A stretch of DNA of 64,000 nucleotides from Asticcacaulis benevestitus DSM 16100 = ATCC BAA-896 (GTDB lineage Bacteria > Pseudomonadota > Alphaproteobacteria > Caulobacterales > Caulobacteraceae): contig NZ_AQWM01000002.1 of assembly GCF_000376105.1 (NCBI RefSeq), positions 124,001-188,000 of the forward strand, written 5' to 3'. The translations under genes were made by a program, and so were the position numbers. The notes below the pieces were generated by a model. It was given only the letters and a program-made list of their open reading frames with translations, was not told where the DNA came from and made no database searches. Shown here in pieces: positions 51,797 to 63,392 of the stretch. Each line of letters opens with the position of its first letter. Positions within the stretch are counted from its first letter, which is position 1.

Positions 51797-53287
51797 ATGA
51801 AGAATCTGTACCTAGGTGGTGTCGCCGTTATCGCCCTGAGCATCGGGGCCGTGGCCTATGCCAATCAGCCGGTGTTTTCGCCGCGTTCGGACACCTACCA
51901 GCAGCTTGAGCTGTTCGGCAATGTGCTGGCCCTGGTTCAGCAGGATTACGTCGTGCCGGTCGATTCGAAGAAGCTGATCAACGCAGCCCTCGAAGGCATG
52001 CTGGCCAGCCTCGATCCACATTCCAACTATCTGTCCGACGACGACTATACGGATTTAAAGGAAAAGACGCGCGGCTCCTACGGCGGCATTGGTCTTGAGG
52101 TCTCCAGCGAGGATGGCGCGGTCAAGGTGGTGACGCCGATCGACGACACCCCCGCCCAAAAGGCCGGAATCGAATCGGGCGACTACATCACCGCCATCGA
52201 TGGCACCAGCATCATTGGCCTGCCGCTCAATGACGCCATCACCAAGATGAAGGGCGAGCCCAACACCAAGCTGATCGTCACCATCGTGCGCGTCGGGAAA
52301 ACTGAGCCGTTCGATGTGCCGCTGACACGCGAAATCATCACCGTAAAGTCGGTCAAGACGCGCATGGAAGGCGATTTCGGCTATCTGCGTATCGCCAGCT
52401 TCTCGGAAACCACCGCCAATGACGCCAAGACACAACTGGCCGATCTGATCGCCAAGAATCCGAACATGAAGGGCCTCGTGCTCGATCTGCGCAACAATCC
52501 GGGCGGCCTTTTGGAACAATCGGTCGGCGTGGCCGATCTGTTCCTCGATGGCGGCGAAATCGTCAGCCAACGCGGCCGCGACCCTAAGGATATCATCCGC
52601 TATCAGGCCAAGAAGGGCGACATGCTGAACGGCAAGCCCATCGTGGTGCTGATCAATCCGGGCACGGCCTCGGCGGCGGAAATCGTTTCGGGCGCCCTGA
52701 AAGATCAGCACCGCGCCAGCATTGTCGGCCTGACCAGCTTCGGCAAGGGTTCGGTCCAGAGCGTGATCGACCTCGGTCAGAACCGCGCCGTCAAGCTGAC
52801 CACCGCGCGTTATTACACGCCGTCCGGCCAGTCGATCCAGAAGACCGGCATCGAGCCCGATCTTGAAGTGGCGCAAACGAAGGAACAGGCGAAATACATC
52901 GCCACCTCGGCCATGCAATATACCGAAGCCGCCTACGGCAATGCGCTGGATGCCGACGAAGGCAAGGCGCGCCGCTCGGCCCACGCCGTTCAGGAAGTGC
53001 CGCCGGAAGATTTCGACACCAAGACCGGCGATTTCGAACTGACCCGCGCGCTCGACGTGCTGAAATACAATGGCGACGTCAAGCTGGCCGCGGCCCATCC
53101 GCGCGGCGCCAAGCTGGCCGACAGCGATCTGGTCGATAAGCCGGGCGTCAAGTTCGACGCCAAGGCCAAGCTGGCCGGACCGGACGCCAAGAAGGCCGGC
53201 ACGGCGTCCTCCGCCGCCTCGTCATCATCTTCGTCTTCCGCCAGCGCTGCGTCGTCCAGCTCGGCCTCTTCGGTCGAAAAGAAGTAA
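51797..53287 (+). CDS. ctpA: S41-family C-terminal processing protease CtpA
   Basis: This protein of about 496 residues is a periplasmic serine protease. It has a signal anchor (LYLGGVAVIALSIGAVAYA), a PDZ domain (YGGIGLEVSSEDGAVKVVTP to GDYITAIDG), and the catalytic Ser in PGTASAAEIVSGALKD with Lys in FGKGSVQS four turns later. The C-terminus is a Ser/Ala low-complexity tail (SSSSSSSASAASSSSASS). A GAGG ribosome site fixes the start; the frame begins slightly upstream at a TTG. It is followed by a terminator, so the next gene has its own transcript or reads through. Confidence 0.93.
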   Translation: MKNLYLGGVAVIALSIGAVAYANQPVFSPRSDTYQQLELFGNVLALVQQDYVVPVDSKKLINAALEGMLASLDPHSNYLSDDDYTDLKEKTRGSYGGIGLEVSSEDGAVKVVTPIDDTPAQKAGIESGDYITAIDGTSIIGLPLNDAITKMKGEPNTKLIVTIVRVGKTEPFDVPLTREIITVKSVKTRMEGDFGYLRIASFSETTANDAKTQLADLIAKNPNMKGLVLDLRNNPGGLLEQSVGVADLFLDGGEIVSQRGRDPKDIIRYQAKKGDMLNGKPIVVLINPGTASAAEIVSGALKDQHRASIVGLTSFGKGSVQSVIDLGQNRAVKLTTARYYTPSGQSIQKTGIEPDLEVAQTKEQAKYIATSAMQYTEAAYGNALDADEGKARRSAHAVQEVPPEDFDTKTGDFELTRALDVLKYNGDVKLAAAHPRGAKLADSDLVDKPGVKFDAKAKLAGPDAKKAGTASSAASSSSSSSASAASSSSASSVEKK

Positions 53288-53310
53288 ACAGCCTGAAAGG
53301 GCTCAAGACA

Positions 53311-53340
53311 AAACCCCGGTGCCCCCGCATCGGGGTTTTT
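53311..53340 (+). terminator. Terminator after ctpA
   Basis: AAACCCCG and CGGGGTTT form an 8-bp stem around a C-rich loop, followed by a T run. The stem sits 24 bases after the ctpA stop. Confidence 0.88.
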
Positions 53341-53435
53341 GCATTTTACCGCACGGTCTTCAGCTTTCGTTAGTCTTTGTTAACCCTGATCCGTCACACT
53401 CAGGGCTTAGCTTTTCCGATACATCGCCGAAATTC

Positions 53436-54674
53436 ATGTTCGCCAAACCCAAAGCCTCGTCAGACCTGCCAGGACGCCCGCGCTTCGATCCGCCGCGCGG
53501 CGCCAGGCCGAACCTGCGCGAATTACCTGGCATAGTGGGGGCGCGCCTTGTCGAGACCTTCAGGAGGCCCTATGTCGCCCCCGTGGCGGCGCTTTGCCTC
53601 TTCGCCACCGCCGTCTTTACCTTTCTGAGCCTCGCGGGCGACCCCGATGCCGCCTCGCCGAGCGTGCGCGTCACCCTGAACAAGCCCGCGGCCGCCGCGG
53701 CCGATCCGCACGCCAAACCGGACGACAGTCAGTCCGGCATGCAGTCCTTCACCCTCGATTCGCTCGGCCTGTTCTCAGACACGCCGGTCGATGGCTTCAA
53801 TCTCAACGACCCCAATGCCGCGCCCGTCCAGGGCACGGCGGTGATCACCATGCCGGGCGATAACGGCGTGGGCGCCGGCGCCGCACCCAAATTCACCACC
53901 TCCCCCCTGACGCCCGCACCGATCAGCGGGCTTGTCAAGACCACCGACACCGGCCCGCTGCCGGTGATCGGCCCCAACGGCCTGACGCCGGCCGCTGCCT
54001 ATGCCCGCCCCTTCAAGAGCGATGGCCGGCCCATGGTGGCACTGGTTGTCGGCGGTCTTGGCCTCAATCCGGCCACCACCAAAGAGGCGATCACCAATCT
54101 GCCGCCGCAGGTGACGCTGTCCTTCGTGCCCTATGCCGCCGGTCTGCAAAACTGGATCGATCTGGCGCGCGCCAATGGTCATGAGGTCATGATCGAGGTG
54201 CCGATGCAGCCCGTCAATTTCCCCGATAACGACCCCGGACCGCAGACCCTGATGGCCAATGCCCGCACCGACGATGTGATCAGCAAGCTGAACTGGGCGC
54301 TTTCGCGCGCCACGGGGTTCTTCGCCGTATCGAACTATCAGGGCGGTGCATTCTTCAAGGACAAGTCCGGTGTCTCGACCCTGATGCAGAACCTGAAATC
54401 GCGCGGTGTCGCCTTTATCGACGATGGCTCCGCCAAGGGGCTGGATGGCGCCTGGGCACGCGCCTCGGCTGACCGCATCATCGACAACCAGATCAACGCC
54501 ACCGCCATCTCCGCGCAGCTCGGCGGGCTGGAAGCCACGGCCAAGAGCCGCGGGGCAGCGCTCGGCACCGGCTTCTCCTATCCGGTCACCCTGGCCGTGG
54601 CGCAAAAATGGACGCAACAGCTTGAGGCCAAGGGCATCCAGCTCGCGCCCGCTTCCGCGATTGCCCACCAATGA
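53436..54674 (+). CDS. Divergent polysaccharide deacetylase-family protein (YibQ-like)
   Basis: This 412-residue protein has a membrane anchor near residue 50 (VAPVAALCLFATAVFTFLSL), then a low-complexity periplasmic linker, then the divergent deacetylase domain from about residue 200: MVALVVGGLGLNPATTKEAITNLPPQVTLSFVPYA, GHEVMIEVPMQP, ATGFFAVSNYQGGAFF, GVAFIDDGSA. Typical metal-binding residues of true deacetylases are mostly absent (GGLGLN replaces DDGP-like DDxG). A longer upstream frame passes through the terminator and ctpA tail and is rejected. The stop overlaps rppH (ATGA), so the two are coupled. Confidence 0.87.
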   Translation: MFAKPKASSDLPGRPRFDPPRGARPNLRELPGIVGARLVETFRRPYVAPVAALCLFATAVFTFLSLAGDPDAASPSVRVTLNKPAAAAADPHAKPDDSQSGMQSFTLDSLGLFSDTPVDGFNLNDPNAAPVQGTAVITMPGDNGVGAGAAPKFTTSPLTPAPISGLVKTTDTGPLPVIGPNGLTPAAAYARPFKSDGRPMVALVVGGLGLNPATTKEAITNLPPQVTLSFVPYAAGLQNWIDLARANGHEVMIEVPMQPVNFPDNDPGPQTLMANARTDDVISKLNWALSRATGFFAVSNYQGGAFFKDKSGVSTLMQNLKSRGVAFIDDGSAKGLDGAWARASADRIIDNQINATAISAQLGGLEATAKSRGAALGTGFSYPVTLAVAQKWTQQLEAKGIQLAPASAIAHQ

Positions 54675-55147
54675 GCGCAGGGCCTGTCGGATATCGCCCC
54701 AATGTCGGGCTTGTCGTGTTCAATGCCGCCGGTCAGGTCTGGATCGGGCATCGCTATGGCGTGAACGGTGACCATGCCTGGCAGTTCCCCCAGGGCGGGG
54801 TCGATGAGGGCGAGGACCTCGAAGCCGCCGCCTTGCGCGAGCTGTGGGAAGAAACCGGCATCAAATCCGTCGAGCCCATGGGCCGGACAAAGAACTGGAT
54901 CGTCTACGATTTCCCGCCCGAAGTGCTGACCAACAAGAAGATCGGCAAGAATTTCAAGGGTCAGAAGCAGATCTGGTTCGCCTATCGCTTTGTCGGCGAT
55001 GAGTCCGAGATCGACCTGAAGGCCCATCACGAGCAGGAATTCTCGCGCTGGGAATGGTGCGCCATCGACAAGGTGATCGACCGCGTCGTTCACTTCAAGC
55101 GCGACAGCTACCGCAAGGTGATCGCGGAGTTCAAGGCGCTGGTCTGA
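54671..55147 (+). CDS. rppH: RNA 5'-pyrophosphohydrolase RppH
   Basis: This 158-residue Nudix hydrolase removes pyrophosphate from 5' ends of mRNA and triggers decay. The Nudix box GGVDEGEDLEAAALRELWEETG is intact. It begins with GYRPNVGLVVFNAAGQVWIGHRYG, typical of RppH, and the IWFAYRFVGDESEIDL segment supports RppH over dinucleotide hydrolases. The ATG overlaps the previous stop by four bases. Confidence 0.94.
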   Translation: MSAGPVGYRPNVGLVVFNAAGQVWIGHRYGVNGDHAWQFPQGGVDEGEDLEAAALRELWEETGIKSVEPMGRTKNWIVYDFPPEVLTNKKIGKNFKGQKQIWFAYRFVGDESEIDLKAHHEQEFSRWEWCAIDKVIDRVVHFKRDSYRKVIAEFKALV

Positions 55148-55242
55148 CGCCATCACGCGCTTGTGTCAGTCCGGCACGACATCCTGCCTTTTTCTGACGC
55201 GAAAAGAGCGGACAATACGCCACCCTTACACAGGAGCGCACC

Positions 55243-55602
55243 ATGTCCGAATACGGCTATATCGACGGCTTTCTCATCCCGGTCCGCAAGGACAATAAAG
55301 ACGCCTATCTCAAGATGGCCCAAATGGCCGCCGAGGTCTGGAAAGATCACGGCGCCATCGATATCGTCGAATGCTGGGGCGACGATGTGCCCGATGGCAA
55401 GCTCACTTCCTTCCCGCTGGCGGTGAAACTGGAACCCGACGAAGTGGTCGTCTTTTCCTGGGTCACCTGGCCATCAAAAGAGGCCCGTGACGCCGGCAAC
55501 GAGAAGGTTATGGCTGACCCGCGCATGCAGATGGAGGACGACATGCCCTTCGATGGCAAACGTCTGATCTATGGCGGCTTTACCCTGTTAAATAAAGGTT
55601 AG
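55243..55602 (+). CDS. DUF1428-family small protein
   Basis: This 119-residue protein belongs to the DUF1428 family: YGYIDGFLIPVRKDNKDAYLKMA at the start, VECWGDDVPDGK and MPFDGKRLIYGGFTLL at the end. The fold is a dimeric alpha-beta barrel of the ABM type. No biochemical role is established; some are annotated as RNA-binding by error. AGGAG precedes the start. A terminator lies 70 bases after the stop. Confidence 0.9.
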   Translation: MSEYGYIDGFLIPVRKDNKDAYLKMAQMAAEVWKDHGAIDIVECWGDDVPDGKLTSFPLAVKLEPDEVVVFSWVTWPSKEARDAGNEKVMADPRMQMEDDMPFDGKRLIYGGFTLLNKG

Positions 55603-55673
55603 GCGTCAGGCGACACATGACATCCTGCATCCCTTTTTATATCCCAAAGGATGACATGAAACATAACAAATAA

Positions 55674-55703
55674 AAAGCCCGCCGAGCGAACTCGGCGGGC
55701 TTT
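55674..55703. terminator. Bidirectional terminator between DUF1428 gene and atpC
   Basis: AAAGCCCGCCGAG and CTCGGCGGGCTTT form a perfect 13-bp stem with a CGAA loop. With A runs on one side and T on the other it can end transcripts from both directions, including the convergent atp operon. Confidence 0.92.
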
Positions 55704-55760
55704 CTATTGTCATCACTTTAGCTTCAAAAAGCCTCAGCTATGGGGCGCTTGAGCTAAACT

Positions 55761-56042
55761 TTACTGAACGTTCTCGCCGTATTCGTTGGCGTGTTCGGCC
55801 AGGATGGTCATGCCGTCTTCGTTGACGTCGGCAAAGCCGCCGCGCACCTGGAAGACGCGCTTCGTCGTACCGTCGAGAATGGTGACATCCCCTTCGGCCA
55901 GCGTGGTCATGAAGGGCGCGTGGTGCGCCAAGACGCCGAATTCACCTTCGACACCCGGCGCCACGACCTGATCGACCTCGCCCGCGAACAGTTCGCGTTC
56001 GGGGGTGACCAGGGAAACGTGCAGCTTATCCGTATCGGCCAT
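55761..56042 (-). CDS. atpC: ATP synthase epsilon subunit, short form
   Basis: This 93-residue subunit forms the beta-sandwich at the foot of the rotor: LHVSLVTPERELFAGEVDQV, APGVEGEFGVLAHHAPFMTTL and VRGGFADVNEDGMTILAEHA. The C-terminal helical domain that can inhibit the enzyme in other bacteria (usual length 130-140) is essentially absent. This short form is common in Caulobacterales. It is the last gene of the operon, two bases after atpD. Confidence 0.95.
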   Translation of the reverse strand: MADTDKLHVSLVTPERELFAGEVDQVVAPGVEGEFGVLAHHAPFMTTLAEGDVTILDGTTKRVFQVRGGFADVNEDGMTILAEHANEYGENVQ

Positions 56043-56044
56043 GA

Positions 56045-57505
<1,461 letters not shown>

Positions 57506-58387
57506 TTACAGGGCTTCGGCGCCGGCGATGATCTCGATCAGTTCGGTCGTGATCTGGGCCTGGCGTTTACGGTTATATTTCAAGTTCATCGCTTTGATCA
57601 TTTCGCCGGCATTGCGCGTGGCGTTATCCATGGCGCTCATCTGCGAGGCGTAGAAGCCAGCGTTGTTTTCCAGCAGGCTGGAGAGGATCTGCACCGACAG
57701 GTTACGCGGCAGGAGCGTCTCAAGGATCTCTTCCTCGGAGGGCTCATACTCATAGACCGGCTGCACACCACCGGTATCGGCAGCGGCGGACAGATCGACT
57801 TCGGCCGGGATAAGGCGCTTAGGCGTAGGCACCTGAGCGATGACCGACTGGAAGCGCGAATAGAAGAGGGTCACGACATCGGCGCGGCCTTCGGAAAATT
57901 CACGCGCGATCAGGTCGGCGATCGGGGTCACCACGTCGATCGTCAGCACCTTGGTGCCCGACAAGTCGAAGCTTTCGACGATCTTGTCACCGTGAGTGCG
58001 CTTCAACTGGTCACGGCCTTTACGGCCGATGGTGATGAGGCGAACCTTGTTGCCGGCGGCGGTTTGCTGGGCGATGAATTCGCGCGCGGCGCGGACGATG
58101 TTCGAATTGAACCCGCCGGCCAGACCGCGGTCAGCCGTGGCCACGACCACAAGCTGGTTGGTCTGCGAGCCATTGCCGGCCAGCATGGCGGGCGCGGAAT
58201 CGCCCGTGATGCTCTTCGCCAGATTGGCGATGACCGCTGCCATGCGCCGGGCGTAGGGCCGGGCGTTTTCCGCCGAGTCCTGCGCGCGCTTGAGCTTGGC
58301 GGCCGCCACCATCTGCATCGCTTTCGTGATCTTCTGCGTGGCTTTCACGCTTCCGATCTGAGTGCGCATGTCCTTTAAGCTTGCCAT
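57506..58387 (-). CDS. atpG: ATP synthase gamma subunit
   Basis: This 293-residue subunit is the central rotor shaft. [36 protein letters not shown] is the N-terminal coiled coil, [14 protein letters not shown] the conserved loop, and [32 protein letters not shown] the C-terminal coil. Compared with the enterobacterial form, it carries the alphaproteobacterial insertion near residue 190-215. It is complete. Confidence 0.97.
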   Translation of the reverse strand: MASLKDMRTQIGSVKATQKITKAMQMVAAAKLKRAQDSAENARPYARRMAAVIANLAKSITGDSAPAMLAGNGSQTNQLVVVATADRGLAGGFNSNIVRAAREFIAQQTAAGNKVRLITIGRKGRDQLKRTHGDKIVESFDLSGTKVLTIDVVTPIADLIAREFSEGRADVVTLFYSRFQSVIAQVPTPKRLIPAEVDLSAAADTGGVQPVYEYEPSEEEILETLLPRNLSVQILSSLLENNAGFYASQMSAMDNATRNAGEMIKAMNLKYNRKRQAQITTELIEIIAGAEAL

Positions 58388-58410
58388 TGTTTTGGTCTAA
58401 CTTTCCGGAT

Positions 58411-59943
58411 TTAGGCGAAGTTGGAGGTGAAATCGGCGACGATCGTCTTCAACTGCTCTTCAAGCTCAGCCGACAGGGCCTTCTTTTCGCGGATCGCGGT
58501 CAGAAGATCGGTGTGGCGGGTGCGAAGCGAGGACAGCAGGTCCTTTTCGTAGCGGCCGACATCGCCCACGGCGATGGTGTCGAGATAACCGCGCGTACCG
58601 GCGTAGATCACGCAGACCTGCTCTTCAACCTTCAGCGGCGAGTATTGCGGCTGCTTCAGAAGCTCGGTCAGACGGGCGCCACGGGCCAGCAGACGCTGGG
58701 TAGCGGCGTCGAGATCGGAACCGAACTTGGCGAAGGCGGCCATTTCACGATACTGGGCCAGGTCGCCCTTGATGGCGCCGGCTACTTGCTTCATCGCCTT
58801 GATCTGGGCCGACGAGCCGACGCGCGACACCGACAGACCGACGTTCACGGCCGGACGGATGCCCTGATAGAACAGGTCGGTTTCGAGGAAGATCTGACCG
58901 TCGGTGATCGAGATCACGTTGGTCGGGATGTAGGCCGACACGTCATTGGCTTGCGTTTCGATGATCGGCAGGGCGGTCATCGAGCCGGAGCCGTTGTCTT
59001 CGTTCAGCTTGGCAGCGCGTTCGAGCAGGCGGGAGTGGAGGTAGAAAACGTCGCCCGGATAGGCTTCGCGGCCCGGCGGACGGCGCAGCAGCAGGGACAT
59101 CTGACGATAGGCCACGGCCTGCTTCGACAGATCGTCATAGATGATCAGCGAGTGCATGCCGTTGTCGCGGAAGTATTCGCCCATGGCGCAACCGGCGAAC
59201 GGGGCCAAGTATTGCAGCGGGGCCGGCTCGGAGGCCGAAGCGACGACGACGATGGTGTATTCGAGGGCGCCGTTTTCTTCGAGCGCTTTCACGATCTGGG
59301 CGACGGTCGAACGCTTCTGGCCGATGGCGACGTAAACGCAATAGAGCTTGGCGTTCTCGTCGGTGCCTTCGTTGGCGGCCTTCTGATTCAGGATGGCGTC
59401 GATGGCGACGGCGGTCTTGCCGGTCTGACGGTCACCGATGATCAGTTCGCGCTGGCCACGGCCAACGGGGATCAGGGTGTCGATGGCCTTGATGCCGGTT
59501 TGGACAGGCTCATGCACCGACTTGCGCGGGATGATACCAGGGGCCTTCAGGTCGGTACGACGGCGTTCGGTCGAAACGATCGGGCCCTTGCCGTCGATCG
59601 GCTCACCGAGCGGGTTGACGACGCGGCCGAGCAGGCCCTTGCCGACCGGCACGTCGACGATTTCGCCGAGGCGGCGGCATTCGTCGCCTTCCGAGATTTC
59701 ACGGTCTTCGCCGAAGATAACGACGCCGACATTGTCCTTTTCCAGGTTGAGGGCCATGCCCTTGACGCCGGCTTTCGGGAACACGACCATTTCACCGGCC
59801 TGAACCTTGTCGAGACCGTAAACGCGGGCGATACCGTCACCGACGCTGAGGACGGAACCTACGTCCGACACATCGGCTTCTTCACCGAAACCTGCGATTT
59901 GAGCTTTGAGGATGGCCGAGATTTCGGCTGCACGAATGTCCAT
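58411..59943 (-). CDS. atpA: ATP synthase alpha subunit
   Basis: This 510-residue non-catalytic F1 subunit has the P-loop [15 protein letters not shown], the [14 protein letters not shown] region, [31 protein letters not shown] and [15 protein letters not shown]. The length is normal. The sequence overlaps large reading frames on the opposite strand, which are artefacts of high GC content. Confidence 0.97.
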   Translation of the reverse strand: MDIRAAEISAILKAQIAGFGEEADVSDVGSVLSVGDGIARVYGLDKVQAGEMVVFPKAGVKGMALNLEKDNVGVVIFGEDREISEGDECRRLGEIVDVPVGKGLLGRVVNPLGEPIDGKGPIVSTERRRTDLKAPGIIPRKSVHEPVQTGIKAIDTLIPVGRGQRELIIGDRQTGKTAVAIDAILNQKAANEGTDENAKLYCVYVAIGQKRSTVAQIVKALEENGALEYTIVVVASASEPAPLQYLAPFAGCAMGEYFRDNGMHSLIIYDDLSKQAVAYRQMSLLLRRPPGREAYPGDVFYLHSRLLERAAKLNEDNGSGSMTALPIIETQANDVSAYIPTNVISITDGQIFLETDLFYQGIRPAVNVGLSVSRVGSSAQIKAMKQVAGAIKGDLAQYREMAAFAKFGSDLDAATQRLLARGARLTELLKQPQYSPLKVEEQVCVIYAGTRGYLDTIAVGDVGRYEKDLLSSLRTRHTDLLTAIREKKALSAELEEQLKTIVADFTSNFA

Positions 59944-59948
59944 GGGTA

Positions 59949-60521
59949 TTACGCTCTCTTAAGGGCGAATTTGAGGGAATCAAGTTTGGTCTTGAGCGAA
60001 GCGTCGAAGAGACGCGAACCTACGCGGACCTTAAGCCCGCCCAGGAGGGCCGGATCAACACGGGTGCTGATCTCGGCGGATTGCCCCAGCGTCTTGGCGA
60101 GGGCCTTTTTGAGGTCGTCCAGCTGCGCATCGGAAAGCGCTACAGCCGAGGTCACTTCAGCGCTGACAATGCCTTTTTTGGCGTCGTACAGCTTGTTAAA
60201 GGCGGTGATGAAGGGGAACAGGTGATCCATGCGGCCATTTGAAGCCAGAACACCGAGCGCCTTACGTGTCAGGTCGTTGAGGTTCAGGCTCGCCGCCACG
60301 GCCAGCAGGCCGCTCAGCTTCACGTCCGACTTATAGACCTGAGAGCCCACGAAGGTGCGCAGTTCGGCGCTGGAAAGCAGGAGCGCCTTCAGGGCCACGA
60401 TGTCGCCATGCACGACGTCGAGCACCTTATTGTCCTCGGCGAGTTCAAAGGTCGCCTTGGCGTAACGCTCGCCGGCTTCCGTTTCCCGAAATTGCTGATT
60501 GTCGCTTAAAGAGCCTGGCAC
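59949..60521 (-). CDS. atpH: ATP synthase delta subunit
   Basis: This protein of about 190 residues is the stator connector between F1 and the b subunits. [19 protein letters not shown] is the N-terminal helical bundle and [34 protein letters not shown] the C-terminal signature. The start is GTG (GTGCCAGGC), with no in-frame ATG upstream. It is first in the atpHAGDC operon. Genes for the Fo subunits are elsewhere, as is usual in alphaproteobacteria. Confidence 0.93.
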   Translation of the reverse strand: MPGSLSDNQQFRETEAGERYAKATFELAEDNKVLDVVHGDIVALKALLLSSAELRTFVGSQVYKSDVKLSGLLAVAASLNLNDLTRKALGVLASNGRMDHLFPFITAFNKLYDAKKGIVSAEVTSAVALSDAQLDDLKKALAKTLGQSAEISTRVDPALLGGLKVRVGSRLFDASLKTKLDSLKFALKRA

Positions 60522-60821
60522 ACCAAATCCCGAGCTAGAGTGAATACAAATGTTTTCAGGGGCTTAAAAAAGCTCCCGACGCATGGGCACAAGCTCACGG
60601 GCGCAAACACAGCGCCTCTGTCTTACCTGAGCCGCGGGCTCCTTAGCATAGGGATTTTAGCATCGCAACCAATGCCCGCCAGATTCTTGCCCAAAAGCGA
60701 CTTATCAGATCAAAGTGAAACGCCACACCGAAATGTTGATCCGGACGCCTTGAGATTTAAGGTATTTATTTTATCTAAGTGAATGATATTCCCGTTATCC
60801 GCCAGACCGAGAGACATCCCC
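60522..60821. other. Divergent promoter region between atpH and terC-like gene
   Basis: About 300 bases separate two divergently read genes. A TTGGTT-16-TATGCT pair on the minus strand is a possible atp promoter (near 60640-60670). GAGCC/GGCTC near 60630 could form a small hairpin. I see no gene, riboswitch or CtrA-type site that I can support. Confidence 0.4.
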
Positions 60822-61568
60822 ATGGACGCCCTTACCGCCCTTGCGACCGATCCAGCCGCCTGGGCCGCCCTGCTGACCCTTATCGTTATGGAGGTCGTGC
60901 TTGGCATCGACAACCTGATCTTTATCTCGATCCTGACCAACAAGCTGCCGGAAGCGATGCGCCCCAAGGCCCGCGCCATTGGCCTGAGCGGCGCGCTGCT
61001 CATGCGGATAGCGCTTCTCTTCACCCTGTCGCATCTGGCCGGCATGAAAGATGTCGTCGTCACCCTGTTCGGCCATGGCTTCTCGTGGCGCGACATGATC
61101 CTGCTCGGCGGCGGCCTGTTCCTGGTTTACAAGGCGACGAGCGAGATCAACCACTCGACCGAGCACAAGGACGAAGAGGGTGACAAAAAGCCGCAGGTCA
61201 AGATCGGCTTCGCGGCCGCCATCGCTCAGATCCTGCTGCTCGACCTCGTCTTCTCCATCGATTCGATCCTGACCGCCGTCGGCATGACCGATCACCTGCC
61301 GATCATGATCGTCTCGGTTCTGGTCGCTGTCTTCCTGATGTTCGTCGCCTCGGGCCCGATCTCGTCCTTCATCAACCGTCACCCCTCCATCGTCATGCTG
61401 GCCCTCGGCTTCCTGCTGATGATCGGTATGGTGCTGATCGCCGAAGGTTTCGGCGCTCATATCGAGAAGGGCTACATCTACGCCGCCATGGCCTTCGCCG
61501 GCTTCATCGAGGCCCTGCAGATGTTCGCGCGCGGCCGCTCGAACAAGACGATGGGCGGGGAACACTAA
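60822..61568 (+). CDS. TerC-family integral membrane protein
   Basis: This protein of about 248 residues has seven or more membrane segments and the TerC acidic motifs [19 protein letters not shown] and [18 protein letters not shown], which line a metal site in the family. Homologues (YgdQ, YoaE, Alx) act in manganese export or metal loading of exported proteins. The start [10 protein letters not shown] follows GAGAGACATCCCC; an upstream 13-codon extension is rejected. Neighbouring genes give no metal clue. Confidence 0.9.
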   Translation: MDALTALATDPAAWAALLTLIVMEVVLGIDNLIFISILTNKLPEAMRPKARAIGLSGALLMRIALLFTLSHLAGMKDVVVTLFGHGFSWRDMILLGGGLFLVYKATSEINHSTEHKDEEGDKKPQVKIGFAAAIAQILLLDLVFSIDSILTAVGMTDHLPIMIVSVLVAVFLMFVASGPISSFINRHPSIVMLALGFLLMIGMVLIAEGFGAHIEKGYIYAAMAFAGFIEALQMFARGRSNKTMGGEH

Positions 61569-61636
61569 TTTTCCCTTAGCCATGCCTTTACGGGGCGGCT
61601 GAAATCGGCGATCAATCGGGCTCCAGTGGAGTCAGA

Positions 61637-62893
61637 ATGACCAACGATCAGCCGCCCCGTTCTCTTTTGATGCGCCGTGATGTCCTGGCTGGCGTGGCGG
61701 GCGGCCTGACAGCGGGCGGCCTGACCCTCTGGGCCGGCGCCACCTACCTGCCCAAAGCCGCGATCCGTCTGCCTGGCACCTCAGCCCCCGCCGAACCGGC
61801 GCCTGCCCCCGAACCTCCGCTCAAAGACTGGCCGACGCTCGACGCCGTGGCGCAGCGCATGATCGAGCGCAAGGTGACGCCGGGGCTGTCCTTAAGCGTC
61901 ATGCGCGACGGCCACCTGCTCTATTCCGCCGGTTATGGCCGTTCGCAACTGGCGCCTTCGCACGATGTGACGCCGCACACCGGCTTTCGTATCGCCTCGA
62001 TCAGCAAGCAGTTCACCGCCGCCGCCATCCTGTTGCTGGCCGAAGCCGGCAAGCTATCGCTCGGCGATCCTCTGGCGCGCTTTATCCCGGATTTCCCGCG
62101 CGCCGATGTCATGACCCTGCGGCAGCTCCTTAGCCACACCGCCGGCCTCGATGACTATCTCAGCGGCCGCCACGCCGATATCCTGACCGCCGCGCAGACC
62201 CACGACTATACACAGCAGGGCCTTCTCGAAGCGATCAAGACCAGCGATCCTTTGTTCCGCTGCCCGCCGGGGATGAAGTGGGTCTACAGCAATACCGGCT
62301 TCGCCCTGCTTGGCATCGTGGTCGAACGTCTGAGCGGCCTGTCTCTGGCGGAATTCTGCCGGCAGCGCCTGTTCATCCCCGCCGGCATGAGCCGCACGGG
62401 GATTGACCCTGTAACCCTCTCCGCGCCCGACCTGTGCGAAGGCCATCGCGCCAATCGATCTTTGCGCGACGGTTTCGGGCAGGTATGGCCGGTGTCGCCC
62501 AGCTTTGCCGGCGGCTCGGGCGGCGTACGCTCGACCAGCGCCGACCTGTGCCGCTGGCACGCGGCCTTGCTGACGGGGAAGATTCTCAAAGCCTCCAGCC
62601 TTGCCGCCATGCTGACCCCAACGCGCCTGAAGGACGACAGCTTCGCGCTCGACCGCGAAAACACCCGCGCACCGGGTTATGGCCTCGGCATGCGGCTCGG
62701 CTTTATCGACGGCACGCCGTTCTTTACCCACAGCGGCCGCATCAACGGCTTTACCGGCCAGCTCCTGACCCTGCCGACACAACGCCTGACCCTGGCTGTT
62801 TTGTACAATTGCGATGGCGCCAATGATGGCGGCTTCTTCCCCGCGCAACACGATCTGCGACAGGAAGCGATCCGGCTTGGACGGATGGCCTGA
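61637..62893 (+). CDS. Serine hydrolase of the beta-lactamase/class C family
   Basis: This 418-residue exported protein starts with a Tat-like signal (LMRRDVLAGVAGGLTAGGL). Active-site motifs are S-x-x-K in IASISKQFTAAAIL, Y-x-N in WVYSNTGFALL and H-x-G in FFTHSGRINGFTG, the beta-lactamase class C/D-alanyl-D-alanine carboxypeptidase/esterase pattern. The length exceeds AmpC, with an N-terminal proline-rich linker. The substrate is not predictable: it could be a wall peptide or an ester. Confidence 0.87.
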   Translation: MTNDQPPRSLLMRRDVLAGVAGGLTAGGLTLWAGATYLPKAAIRLPGTSAPAEPAPAPEPPLKDWPTLDAVAQRMIERKVTPGLSLSVMRDGHLLYSAGYGRSQLAPSHDVTPHTGFRIASISKQFTAAAILLLAEAGKLSLGDPLARFIPDFPRADVMTLRQLLSHTAGLDDYLSGRHADILTAAQTHDYTQQGLLEAIKTSDPLFRCPPGMKWVYSNTGFALLGIVVERLSGLSLAEFCRQRLFIPAGMSRTGIDPVTLSAPDLCEGHRANRSLRDGFGQVWPVSPSFAGGSGGVRSTSADLCRWHAALLTGKILKASSLAAMLTPTRLKDDSFALDRENTRAPGYGLGMRLGFIDGTPFFTHSGRINGFTGQLLTLPTQRLTLAVLYNCDGANDGGFFPAQHDLRQEAIRLGRMA

Positions 62894-63392
62894 TTTTCAA
62901 AGAAAACCTACACTGTCCGAACAACAAAACTTAACGCAGCTCATTGAGCACTATCTTGGCTTCATCCTGTTACCAGAACGGATAGGTGAAGATGGCGGCG
63001 TGAAGACTGATGCCCCGATGCATATTCTCGACCAGTTGGCTATTCGCACTCATGATAAATCAGGCATTATCCCCGAGAATGAAGGGGAGGACGTAGTGCG
63101 GCTGGATTATCAGGACACATACAAAAGCCTGACGCAGCACTTTCCCGATTATAGTTATTATAGCGCCGTTCTCGACATTAATGATGCGGTCAAGGACGAC
63201 AACTTGGCCGCTGCAGATCCGCTAGATGATTTGGCGGATATAGCTGTCGATTTAGCTGCAGTCATCGCCGTATCAGAGAAGTATGGGGAGGCCGCAGGAC
63301 AATATGCATTTGTCGAAAGCTATCGCATCCACTGGGGATACCACCTGCGTCAATTGCAGGTCTATTTGCATTGTCAAATGACCGGCTGCTAA
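62814..63392 (+). CDS. DUF5063-like small protein, probably starting at CTG 62913
   Basis: The reading frame opens in the serine hydrolase gene, but the natural start is LSEQQNLTQLIEHYLGF at CTG 62913 (160 residues), where an ATG would be expected; the only later ATG is at 63018. The end, AFVESYRIHWGYHLRQLQVYLHC, resembles DUF5063 proteins. The middle is acidic, with DDLADIAVDLAAV. The base composition is A+T-richer than the surroundings. The gene is convergent with the ParD-like remnant; the stop codons overlap by two bases. Function unknown. Confidence 0.55.
   Translation: MAPMMAASSPRNTICDRKRSGLDGWPDFQRKPTLSEQQNLTQLIEHYLGFILLPERIGEDGGVKTDAPMHILDQLAIRTHDKSGIIPENEGEDVVRLDYQDTYKSLTQHFPDYSYYSAVLDINDAVKDDNLAAADPLDDLADIAVDLAAVIAVSEKYGEAAGQYAFVESYRIHWGYHLRQLQVYLHCQMTGC

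Noticed and set aside
53070-53435. Extended N-terminus of the YibQ-like protein
   Set aside because: It would cross the ctpA tail and its terminator; ATG 53436 gives a normal membrane anchor.
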